From: Symbiodinium natans
Taxonomy: Eukaryota > Sar > Dinophyceae > Suessiales > Symbiodiniaceae
Assembly: GCA_905221605.1 (NCBI GenBank)
Contig: CAJNDS010001024.1
Span: 781,791 to 845,790 of the forward strand
DNA length: 64,000 nt
Direction of reading: 5' to 3'
Both the position numbers and the translations under genes were made by a program. The notes under the pieces were generated by a model that ran no database searches, was not told where the DNA came from, and worked only from the letters and a program-made list of their open reading frames with translations. Shown piece by piece: positions 53,512 through 64,000 of this stretch (positions within the stretch are counted from its first letter, which is position 1; each line of letters begins with the position of its first letter).

Positions 53512-55407
53512 AGGCAAACTTCTGAAACGAGGTTAGGTTGTCAATAGTGATGGGCTGTTGGGCCATCGTTTTGTAGTTGAGGTTCAGGCAAGTGGCAGCA
53601 CGGCAAGGCAAAAAGCTCCCCAAATGGTTTCTTGGTGCTGATGTCTGCCAGCATTCCGATATTGGCCGTGTGAAAGGTGTGGTGTTATCGCTTCTCGTTC
53701 CAGGCCTCCAGGCGGTTTCAGGGGCATTGGCACGATTACAATATATCACAATCATGAACCGACACGGCAGCACCTCCTGCACTCCATGAGCCTGTAAGCA
53801 ACTCAGGAGGTCCCGTTGTGGGATTGGGCACAAGAACGCCATCATTTGTCAAAAATGCGGGTTACGGTCTCCACGCGTCTCTGTGAGAGATTGGTGAGAA
53901 GAGAAGAGTGCAGTTTGCGCACGTGTGGGTACCTGTTCATATTTCAGATTCGATTCGAGCATCAGTCTAGCCCGCTAGGGGCGCACACCTGACACGCAGG
54001 ATCTGAAACCTGGAACTTCTGGTGGAATTCTGGGAATGGAAAAATAAAGACCTCAGGTCAAGATCGTGTGGAAGCCATCTTTGAAGATGGCCACGTACAA
54101 GCGCAATGCGCTTCTACGGGCCGCCTGGACTGCACCTCAAGCCGGACGGGGTTGTGTACTCGTTGGCATGTCGTTGGCAGATGCCGAAGCACCAACAAAT
54201 TATGGGCTTTACAGTAGCGGCGTAGCGTCTCCGCAAGATAGCAAGTACGACCGACAAGGGGCTGCTGCAGAACCCGATGGGGGGTCCAGGCCTAGTTTCG
54301 CAGCTGCCCGGCAACCATGATCCACTAACTTTGTTGAAATTGCTGAAGTTCCTTCAGAGCGCTTGTTGTCCCAGGTGGATGAAGCCTAGGATTACAGAGT
54401 TTCGGTGTTAGGGTTTTCGGGTCTGCAGTTGCAAATAGGGACAAGAGCTCCGAAGCTTGAAATAGCGGCTTAGGGCCTAGGGTACATTCTCCCCCCCCCC
54501 CCTCAGCCTCCTTTCTTTCCCGCCTCCCAGGCCTGTGAGGAGACCTTGGGAGCAAACGTCGCTGGCCTGGTGTTAGCCTAGAGAGGAACCTGGAAGCTGA
54601 GACGGCACACTTCATAATCGGCAGGGAAATTTTCGCTGAAGGGCCCCCAGCCAGCCGGGAAATTCACGATTCATGCCCTTCGCAAATCCCAGACCACCTT
54701 GGCAGGTTCGTGTGAGTTTAGAAGCCTAGTCCTTGGTAGGGTTTTGTTATTGGCAGGCTTTAGGATATCAAGCGTAGCCGAACCCCATGAAAAGCTCGGG
54801 CCAAAAGCAGAAGCTGCTCAGCTTAGGTGCGATACTCCTGCGAGGACGGCTGGTGCAGCTCGTGCTGGCATGCCGAAGACACTAGTTCTGAGCAGACTGG
54901 AGGATTCGACCTTGCCTTCAAGACAAAAGTGTCATAGTTGTCAAGGTTTGCTTTGCTTCCGGCCTGAGGGGCTGTAAAGCTGTAAAGGCTCAGGGATGTT
55001 CAGGTCTCAGTGCGGACCCGGTGCTTCAGGAGGCTGTAAAGATGTACAGAAAAAACCCACGGCCCTCAAAAATCTCATGCCACCGAAGATAGATAATCTG
55101 CGAGTCGAAGGGGCACCAGCTGAGTGAAGCCAAATCAATACATAGGGGCCCATAGGGGCAATGAAAAAAAGGCACGTCGTTGGTGGTGGGTTCCTTGCTC
55201 AGCCGAGGAGACCTACATGACGGCCCATGGCTCAGGTTGTCCACGGTGTGTCTGAATTTGAGGCTGTGACGATGCACCTTCGCACGCTTGCAAGCACAGG
55301 TATTCCGAATTTGCAAGATGGACGCGCCCAGCTCGGCATGACTCAAACTTTAGGTCCGCACGCCTTTCGCGCGATGGTTGATCAGCTTGGTGTATTCGCC
55401 CGCCCAG

Positions 55408-55498
55408 GTACCGGAGAAATGGGACAATGTTGTGCCCTTTGTACTCATGAGTGCGCTGGAGGTGAAAAACACGAAAGGCGCGGTTTTGCTGGATTCAT
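55408..55498 (+). CDS. Weak candidate exon
   Basis: After CGCCCAG a phase-0 frame encodes VPEKWDNVVPFVLMSALEV and then NTKGAVLLDS, ending at a possible GT donor (TCAT/GTATCT). The composition is protein-like and the boundaries fit the local splice style, but the family is unknown. A further open segment near 55541-55605 (GVLVKNLMQLL) could be a following exon. Confidence 0.25.
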
Positions 55499-58400
55499 GT
55501 ATCTGAGTTTGCTGCATGCTGCATGCCAGTGTACTTGATGCAGGCGTGTTGGTCAAGAACCTCATGCAACTGCTCTGCAGTCTAGCATCGTATCCGAAAA
55601 TGTAGTATTGGACATCGTCAGTGCAAGCGCGAAAGCCCACCCTATTTAAACCACAAGCCCTCACAGCCCAACCTTTTCTCGACCAAGTCGCTAACAAGTG
55701 AAATAGCTCGTTAGGTTGTAAGGGTAGCAGCTGCAGGATGGTAATCTCCTATGTGCTTATTGAAAGTCCCTTTTTGTTCAAACGCCTTGGCCTTGGCGTA
55801 GGGCAGAACCGTTCCATGCACACTAAACGACAGGGATCAGCTATATTGAGGCTGGCAAATCTGCAATTTGCAGCCTTGATGCCCGCTTAGGCAAGCAGAC
55901 GGTGTGAAGCCACCGCGGCAAGATGGCAAGCTTGGGTAAGTTGCACCAGGTTGCACCAGCCCGAGTAGCTGGAGTGGCTGAAGCTCGACAGCCCAATGCT
56001 GTGTCTTGTGTCCATCCTGACCTAGTGCTCCAGCAGCTTCAAGTGCAAGATTCCAAACTCTGAGTCATCGAGCGCGCATAGTACACTCCGATCAGGCGGA
56101 ACAACTTGCTTGGTCTTACTGGCAAGTGCCCCTTTCCCTGCACTCCTCGTTGTTTCGGCGCGTAGCCAATTTTCAGTATGTTCCACATGATTTTCATGGT
56201 CTCACTTCCACGTAGATGGGTTGAAATCGGCTTGCTGCCCGTCAAAGAACAAAGACTCCAGAGAAGATGGGAAAAACAGATGGCGCAAGCTTTCAGCACT
56301 ACTTGGGCTTTGCAGCTGCTGCTGGAAAGCCTAGTTTGACTAACGTGGATTGCAACTGTTCGGCCTGTTGCCCACACGGCTTGCTGACCATCAAGATGGC
56401 GGCTAATCAAGTGAAGTGCTATCAATCTGTTGTACTGTTGCCGAGAGAATAGGGGATGTTCTGCCACATCTTGCCGCCGGGCTGACGGCTTGCTGCTCAA
56501 GCTTTAGCATGTATGCAGAAGAAAACATGTTCCAGGTTCGGTTGATGATCAGGAAAAGCCGAAAGAATTGTGATAGGACTTGCAAGTCCCACAGATGCGG
56601 TTTACACTGTTGTTTGGTGGTTCTTTCAGCCATGTCAGAGAGAGGTAGTACAGCGAATCATGCAATGTCTACGAGTCTACGATTCAGGGCAAAGCTCTGT
56701 TGCGGAAAAGTCCAGGGTTTGACCTGAGCTCCAGACAGCTCCGATGCCCAAAAGTCGTAAGGGCTTCAGGGCTTCGGCACGTTTAGTCTTTAGGGAACTA
56801 CCTCTCCGGCCAGGACATCATAGCCCGGATGCAAAAAAGGGAACTACCTCTTTAAGTCGGGGACCCGGACCCATGGCTACACCACGCCCATGAATGGGAC
56901 CTCGAAGACCTTCAATGCAACACCCTTGGAGGACTGACTGGGAGAGTTCCGCCATGTTCCGCCCCTTTAAGCTCAAACCTTTCCAGGATTCCACGAGACA
57001 AGCCCTCAAACTGAAGGGTCCCCGTCTAAACCCGTGGAGTGTAGCACAATCCAGAAGGTCCCTTCTCGAATTGGTCCAGTGTAAGCTTATCCCATGTAGG
57101 GTGGTGGGTGCAGGACGATGGCACCCTGGACTTGGAATCTGGGCGTTCAAGAGAGTAGGCGGTAGGCTCTGTTGCGAAGGGCCGAGTTCACGTTGCAAGA
57201 AACGAACGCTGCGCGCACGCGCGCACACACACAGCATCATAGCCGGGCAGAGCGTCGACGTGCGGAGTCTAAGGCTCCCTGTGTCTTAAGTGCAGACCAA
57301 GGCGCTCATGGTAACGGAGCACCCGGCTGTGAAGTCCTGCGGTGCGGCCATGCTGGAGAGCTTGCGGCACGCACAATGGCTGGGTTATGTGTGAAATGCA
57401 TGGGATGCATAGGCCTCCTGAGTGGCAGGGCTCCAGAACGGCCCTGTCGATGCAGTGGTGGCTACTGCACAGCATTCTCCGGACATGTGAACAATTAGGT
57501 GAACGACCTGCTCGGGAGATGTGAGCCCTGGGTCACGTCGGGGGACTTCCCTGCAGAGAAGACCATCGAAGCTTGGCCGGAAAGAATGAGCGAACCAATA
57601 GGAAGAGCATCGCGCTCAATTCATGCATTCCCACATCCATCAGCGATCCTGAATCCTAGTTGTAAAATGCTTGCGCGCGGTGCATGTCGGCGGCAAACCC
57701 TCGGAGTTCGGACGGGCCGCAGCTACGGAAAGCAGCCATGAAGTCAAGAAATAGCAAAGCCAGGGCTCTCCCGCCCGCCCAAAGGATGCTGTGCAACAAG
57801 GGGCGCTTGTCTGACTTGTTGATTTCGCTCGTTGTGCTTGTTGCCTCATGCTTGGGTAGGTCAAATGGCCGCAAAGAGGATACCGGGGGATTGCAAGGGT
57901 GTCGCAGGGTCCTAGAGGGTCCCAAGGGCCAATTTTCCATACCAATGGCAGGCGAGTTGCCTGGGGGGAAGGGGGAGGGTTGGGAAGCGGGGAAGGAGAC
58001 CAGATCAACTCCGAAGCCTTGAAAGCTTGTCATGGCAACGTGTCGATTGTCTTGAATCTTGCTTCGGGGCCCGCGACGCAGCCAGTTCATGCTGTAGGTG
58101 GAATGACATCCCAAACGATGTTTGATTCTCTGGTACTCGTAGCAGCCCTTCGGGGCTCACTGGAAGTCCAGGAAACCAACGGAGAAGTTCTCGCGGCTCT
58201 CACGAAGGCTAGCCGGGAAGAGAACAGTGTTTGGACCAGAGGGCTAATGTTCACCGTTGTTGCGGCAAAAGGGGTGTCAGGGCCTGGCGGGGCCTGGCGC
58301 GCCTCGAACCTTTGATTTGCAGTTTTGAGAGTCTAAGTCTCCTCAACATCCCCCGAGCGTTGTCTTGAGTCCGCACCGTTCCCCGTATCCTTCCAAGCAG

Positions 58401-59472
58401 GTCCAGAATGACATGCAAAAGCTCGACGACATCGACCTGGACGCCCTTAAGCCTGCATGGGGAGACCGGGACTCGGCCCCTTGCCCAAACAGAGCTTCGA
58501 GGAATCCAAGCACATGAAAGGATCTCTTGATATTTCTTGAGGATGGTCCATACCAAAAAGCGAGACTTCACAAGGTGCTCGAAAATCCGGAACAAGAAGC
58601 AGGGTAGTTGCGATTTTTTGGTCTTTGGAAGCCCCGACCCTGAGGCTGATGCATGGGTTTGTTCACGTCTTCCTCTGTCTTCTTATGCCCAGGGGGTTGT
58701 TGATCAAACTGTCCACCATGCTTCTCGCAGTCTGAACTTAAAAGCCAGGTTCCAGGCGCAGATGTGCGCAGATGTCTGTGTCTGCCTGAAGTCTTATTTC
58801 ACGTCCCAGCTTTGCTTCTTCAGGTTCGCATGGCACGGAAGAGCTTGATCGGCTGCGCGCAGGCATTCGGTGGGGGCTAGCGAGTAAGGCATCGTTTCAA
58901 GCTTAGCCGTACTTTCATGACAAGGGGCAAATTTGTGCCAGTCTTTTGGGTGGTTCTGATACTTCAGCTTGTGCTCCGTATGGAAGATCTGAGCGAACAT
59001 TTGCTGCAAGAGACTGCTCCGAGCTTGCGGAAACAAGGGACCCAGACATTTCAAACATTTTCAAACCTGGCAAGGAGATCATGAGGCGGCTGGAGTCCCT
59101 CAAGGTGTGTTTGGCCTCGCCCGTTTCGAAGCTTTGCTCAGAGTCTGGAGGGAAGGGGTGCAGCGTAGGGAATAGCTGTTGTCCAACAGCTCTTGTGCTA
59201 TGTTCCATAGCGTTGTGCCCCAAGATGCGCGAAGGAAATTATCTTCCATGCGAGCCGGCCCTCGGCAAGAGACAACCTTCTACGGTTGGGGCTCAGTCTT
59301 GGTGTCTCAGCTCAACAAAAACGATCACATGAGCGAATGTTGGGATGCCGCTTGGGATTTACTTCTCGGGACCTCAGGCTGTTTCCGATTGTACCTTGAG
59401 GACGATTCTGTTCGCATTTCTTGTCTTTGAGTCTTGGGGGCAGATGCCTTGCCACAAGAAACACGTGATTGA

Positions 59473-59492
59473 CACACACACACACACACACA
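59473..59492. repeat. (CA)n microsatellite
   Basis: Ten CA units followed by AAAGAAAAAAAG. Confidence 0.9.
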
Positions 59493-59814
59493 AAGAAAAA
59501 AAGAAACATTGCAGATCCCCAGGGTGGATCCGATCCAGTCGAGTCCAAGGAGAAGCCGCCAGGCACCGGGCACAGCACGCGGTTCTTTAAATCAAGCCCG
59601 AGAGAGGGAATTTCTCTTCGATGTAAACTGTAAGTTCCTGAACATGCATCTGTTTCACTTTGCAATCACGAAGTAAAACAGGCGCCTTGTCTGTTCTACA
59701 TCTGGCCTGAGTCTCGCAGCAACTGCAAACCCTTTGCAGACCACATCTCCCTGTAGACCCCGCAGACGCTGTCGACCCCCCAAGACATTCCTAAACTGCT
59801 GAAAGAGAGGTCCG

Positions 59815-59844
<30 letters not shown>
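59815..59844 (+). repeat. 30-base poly-A run
   Basis: An unbroken run of 30 A on the + strand, 300 bp before the satellite array. It could be a slippage tract or the tail of a retroposed transcript; no retroposed gene was recognised to its left. Confidence 0.9.
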
Positions 59845-59846
<2 letters not shown>

Positions 59847-60150
59847 ACTTGGCGCAAATACAGCCCACCTGGTGCCCGGAGGTGATGAGGAGGCACCCAA
59901 GGCACGGAGTCGCAGTCCCCCAAATGCCGGGGCCAAGGGCTGCTGGGCTGCACGGAGTTGCGTTTACGTGTTGTTTTTCCTCTCCAAAGGCAGAGGGTTG
60001 AGGGAAGGGAGGGAGTCCTGCTGAAATTCAGGGAGTGAAGCAGAGGAAGGTAGAGTGGGAGAGAAGGAGACTTTGCTGTGAACAAAAGCGCTTGGCCGTC
60101 ACCCGTAGCCTCGCCTGAGTGTATGGCACGTATGGCTTCCGTCAAGAGGG

Positions 60151-63100
60151 CATCAGCCAGACTGCCCTTTCCCATAGGACGCAAGCAAAGCGAGCCTTGA
60201 CACAGGCCGCAAGCAAATCGAGCATCACGAGCATCAGCCAGACTGCCCTTTCCCATAGGACGCCAGCAAAGCGAGCATCATGAGCATCCGCCGGGCTGAG
60301 CCTTGACACAGGCCGCAAGCAAATCGAGCATCACGAGCATCAGCCAGACTGCCCTTTCCCATAGGACGCAAGCAAAGCGAGCATCATGAGCATCAGCCGG
60401 GCTGAGCCTTGACACAGGCCGCAAGCAAATCGAGCATCACGAGCATCAGCCAGATTGCCCTTTCCCATAGGACGCAAGCAAAGCGAGCATCATGAGCATC
60501 AGCCGGGCTGAGCCTTGACACAGGCCGCAAGCAAATCGAGCATCACGAGCATCAGCCAGACTGCCCTTTCCCATAGGACGCAAGCAAAGCGAGCATCATG
60601 AGCATCAGCCGGGCTGAGCCTTGACACAGGTTGCAAGCAAATCGAGCATCACGAGCATCAGCCAGACTGCCCTTTCCCATAGGACGCAAGCAAAGCGAGC
60701 ATCATGAGCATCAGCCGGGCTGAGCCTTGACACAGGCCGCAAGCAAATCGAGCATCACGAGCATCAGCCAGACTGCCCTTTCCCATAGGACGCAAGCAAA
60801 GCGAGCATCATGAGCATCCGCCGGGCTGAGCCTTGACACAGGCCGCAAGCAAATCGAGCATCACGAGCATCAGCCAGACTGCCCTTTCCCATAGGACGCA
60901 AGCAAAGCGAGCATCATGAGCATCCGCCGGGCTGAGCCTTGACACAGGCCGCAAGCAAATCGAGCATCACGAGCATCAGCCAGACTGCCCTTTCCCATAG
61001 GACGCAAGCAAAGCGAGCATCATGAGCATCCGCCGGGCTGAGCCTTGACACAGGCCGCAAGCAAATCGAGCATCACGAGCATCAGCCAGACTGCCCTTTC
61101 CCATAGGACGCAAGCAAAGCGAGCATCATGAGCATCAGCCGGGCTGAGCCTTGACACAGGCCGCAAGCAAATCGAGCATCACGAGCATCAGCCAGACTGC
61201 CCTTTCCCATAGGACGCAAGCAAAGCGAGCATCATGAGCATCCGCCGGGCTGAGCCTTGACACAGGCCGCAAGCAAATCGAGCATCACGAGCATCAGCCA
61301 GACTGCCCTTTCCCATAGGACGCAAGCAAAGCGAGCATCATGAGCATCAGCCGGGCTGAGCCTTGACACAGGCCGCAAGCAAATCGAGCATCACGAGCAT
61401 CAGCCAGACTGCCCTTTCCCATAGGACGCAAGCAAAGCGAGCATCATGAGCATCCGCCGGGCTGAGCCTTGACACAGGCCGCAAGCAAATCGAGCATCAC
61501 GAGCATCAGCCAGACTGCCCTTTCCCATAGGACGCAAGCAAAGCGAGCATCATGAGCATCCGCCGGACTGAGCCTTGACACAGGCCGCAAGCAAATCGAG
61601 CATCACGAGCATCAGCCAGACTGCCCTTTCCCATAGGATGCAAGCAAAGCGAGCATCATGAGCATCAGCCGGGCTGAGCCTTGACACAGGCCGCAAGCGA
61701 ATCGAGCATCACGAGCAGCCAGACTGCCCTTTCCCATGGGACACAAGCAAAGCGAGCATCATGAGCATCAGCCGGGCTGAGCCTTGACACAGGTTGCAAG
61801 CAAATCGAGCATCACGAGCATCAGCCAGACTGCCCTTTCCCATAGGACGCAAGCATCATGAGCATCAGCCGGGCTGAGCCTTGACACAGGCCGCAAGCAA
61901 ATCGAGCATCACGAGCATCAGCCAGACTGCCCTTTCCCATAGGACGCAAGCAAAGCGAGCATCATGAGCATCAGCCGGGCTGAGCCTTGACACAGGCCGC
62001 AAGCAAATCGAGCATCACGAGCATCAGCCAGACTGCCCTGACCCATAGGACACAAGCAAAGCGAGCATCATGAGCATCAGCCGGGCTGAGCCTTGACACA
62101 GGCCGCAAGCTAATCGAGCATCACGAGCATCAGCCAGACTACCCTTTCCCATAGGACGCAAGCAAAGCGAGCATCATGAGCATCAGCCGGGCTGAGCCTT
62201 GACACAGGTTGCAAGCAAATCGAGCATCACGAGCATCAGCCAGACTGCCCTTTCCCATAGGACGCAAGCAAAGCGAGCATCATGAGCATCAGCCGGGCTG
62301 AGCCTTGACACAGGCCGCAAGCAAATCGAGCATCACGAGCATCAGCCAGACTGCCCTTTCCCATGGGATGCAAGCAAAGCGAGCATCATGCGCATCAGCC
62401 GGGCTGAGCCTTGACACAGGCCGCAAGCAAATCGAGCATCACGAGCATCAGCCAGACTGCCCTTTCCCATAGGACGCAAGCAAAGCGAGCATCATGAGCA
62501 TCAGCCGGGCTGAGCCTTGACACAGGTTGCAAGCAAATCGAGCATCACGAGCATCAGCCAGACTGCCCTTTCGCATAGGACGCAAGCAAAGCGAGCATCA
62601 TGAGCATCAGCCGGGCTGAGCCTTGACACAGGCCGCAAGCAAATCGAGCATCACGACTGCCCTTTCCCATAGGACGCAAGCAAAGCGAGCATCATGAGCA
62701 TCAGCCGGGCTGAGCCTTGACAGGCCGCAAGCAAATCGAGCATCACGAGCATCAGCCAGACTGCCCTTTCCCATAGGACGCAAGCAAAGCGAGCATCATG
62801 AGCATCCGCCGGGCTGAGCCTTGACACAGGCCGCAAGCAAATCGAGATCACGAGCATCAGCCAGACTGCCCTTTCCCATAGAACGCAAGCAAAGCGAGCA
62901 TCATGAGCATCAGCCGGGCTGAGCCTTGACACAGGTCGCAAGCAAATCGAGCATCACGAGCATCAGCCAGACTGCCCTTTCCCATAGGACGCAAGCAAAG
63001 CGAGCATCATGAGCATCAGCCGGGCTGAGCCTTGACACAGGCCGCCAAATCGAGCATCATGAGCATCAGCCAGACTGCCCCTTTCCCATAAAATGCAAGC

Positions 63101-64000
63101 AAAGCGAGCATCATGAGCATCAGCCGGGCTGAGCCTTGACACAGGCCGCAAGCAAATAGAGAATCACGAGCATCAGCCAGACTGCCCTTTCCCATAGGAC
63201 GCAAGCAAATCGAGCATCACGAGCATCAGCCAGACTGCCCTTTCCCATAGGACGCAAGCAAAGCGAGCATCATGAGCATCAGCCGGGCTGAGCCTTGACA
63301 CAGGCCGCACGCAAATCGAGCATCACGAGCATCAGCCAGACTGCCCTTTCCCATAGGTCGCACGCAAAGCGAGCATCATGAGCATCAGCCGGGCTAAGCC
63401 TTAACACAGGCCGCAAGCAAATCGAGCACGAGCATCAGCCAGACTGCCCTTTCCCATAGGTCGCAAGCAAAGCGAGCATCATGAGCATCAGCCGGGCTGA
63501 GCCTTGACACAGGCCGCAAGCAAATCGAGCATCACGAGCATCAGCCAGACTGCCCTTTCGCGTAGGACGCAACCAAGGCGAGCATCATGAGCATCAGCCG
63601 GGCTGAGCCTTGACACAGGCCACAAGCAAATCGAGCATCACGAGCATCAGCCAGACTGCCCTTTCCCATAGGTCGCAAGCAAAGCGAGCATCATGAGCAT
63701 CAGCCGGGCTGAGCCTTGACACAGGCCGCAAGCAAAGCGAGCATCATGAGCATCAGCCGGGCTGAGCCTTGACACAGGCCGCAAGCAAATCGAGCATCAC
63801 GAGCATCAGCCAGACTGCCCTTTCCCATAGGACGCAAGCAAAGCGAGCATCATGAGCATCAGCCGGGCTGAGCCTTGACACAGGCCGCACGCAAATCGAG
63901 CATCACGAGCATCAGCCAGACTGCCCTTTCCCATAGGTCGCACGCAAAGCGAGCATCATGAGCATCAGCCGGGCTGAGCCTTGACACAGGCCGCAAGCAA
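60151..64000 (+). repeat. 106 bp dimeric satellite array (2 x 53 bp), at least 35 units
   Basis: CCTTGACACAGG recurs every 106 bp (60195, 60301, 60407 and on) to the window end. Each unit is two diverged 53 bp halves. Half 1 starts CGCAAGCAAATCGAGCATCA and ends CCCTTTCCCATAGGA; half 2 starts CGCAAGCAAAGCGAGCATCA and ends GAGCCTTGACACAGGC. Both share GAGCATCAYGAGCATCAGCC at their centre. Variants include CAGGTTGC for CAGGCCGC (about 60627, 61792, 62207, 62523), CATCCGCC for CATCAGCC in many units, and short deletions (near 61710, 61850, 62650, 62720, 62850, 63050). Divergence increases towards the right end. Apparent - strand frames (MRPVSRLSPADAHDARFAC) are repeat products. The array is cut by the window edge. 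Confidence 0.95.

Larger units (their letters stand above)
53512..60150. other. Spacer with no clear gene
   Basis: No recognised family is present in these 6.6 kb. Frames are short and overlapping. One weak candidate exon at 55408 is listed separately. A + frame at 58946-59160 contains AARDCSELAETRDPDISN and GKEIMRRLESLKV, which reads as protein-like, but no splice partner or family was identified. Confidence 0.45.

Noticed and set aside
62651-63204. - strand frames with repeated MRPVSRLSPADAHDARFAC
   Set aside because: Satellite array read-through; 106 is not a multiple of three and stops appear in most units.
60151-64000. CRISPR array
   Set aside because: Repeats are head-to-tail with no unique spacers; both halves of each unit are conserved, so this is satellite DNA in a eukaryote.
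1-64000. tRNA, rRNA and snRNA genes
   Set aside because: I looked for clover-leaf and conserved box words by eye and saw none I could support; a covariance-model scan would be needed to exclude them.

Overview
The window reads as nuclear DNA of a dinoflagellate, probably a peridinin-plastid lineage. The evidence is: large spacers with little coding sequence; many short exons joined by GC-AG as well as GT-AG introns, most with a G straight after the 3' AG; every supported gene on the + strand; cold-shock-domain (CSD) exons in many copies; a three-part plastid targeting leader; TTTAGGG-type telomere words; and abundant simple repeats. The species cannot be fixed from sequence alone.

Layout. 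1-12.7 kb: no recognisable gene, purine-rich and homopolymer tracts. 12.7-18.1 kb: candidate exons, then a class-3-lipase-like fold whose usual nucleophile Ser is replaced by Met. 18.9-20.3 kb: an intact, uninterrupted legumain-type cysteine peptidase. 20.6-20.9 kb: a candidate two-exon product with a C-terminal membrane segment. 20.9-32.1 kb: mainly spacer with microsatellites.

32.2-48.7 kb is the centrepiece: at least nine full, partial or decayed CSDs split into 28-75 nt exons at repeated positions, expanded by segmental duplication (an about 0.89 kb direct repeat, plus a third truncated copy). One intron carries an AT-rich island of about 1.5 kb. Unrelated tandem arrays (40.87-42.93 kb) lie between copies. 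A complete 1247-codon gene lies between two exons that would join in phase to finish the last CSD, so it may be nested in an intron on the same strand. Its product has a signal peptide, a seven-bladed propeller-like region, a 280-residue Ser/Thr-rich stalk, a polycystin-like GPS motif with HLS, and several membrane spans.

49.7-51.5 kb: a plastid-targeted PDZ-domain gene that I pieced together over five exons. 51.97-53.5 kb: an intact F-box-like/propeller-like gene with a C-terminal SH3/Tudor-like module. 53.5-60.1 kb: spacer with one weak candidate exon. 60.15-64.0 kb: a satellite array of 106 bp units, each made of two diverged 53 bp halves, running off the window end.

The genes do not form one pathway; their common features are strand and dinoflagellate gene style. 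Spliced models were made by eye from reading frame, splice signals and family resemblance, and need transcript support.
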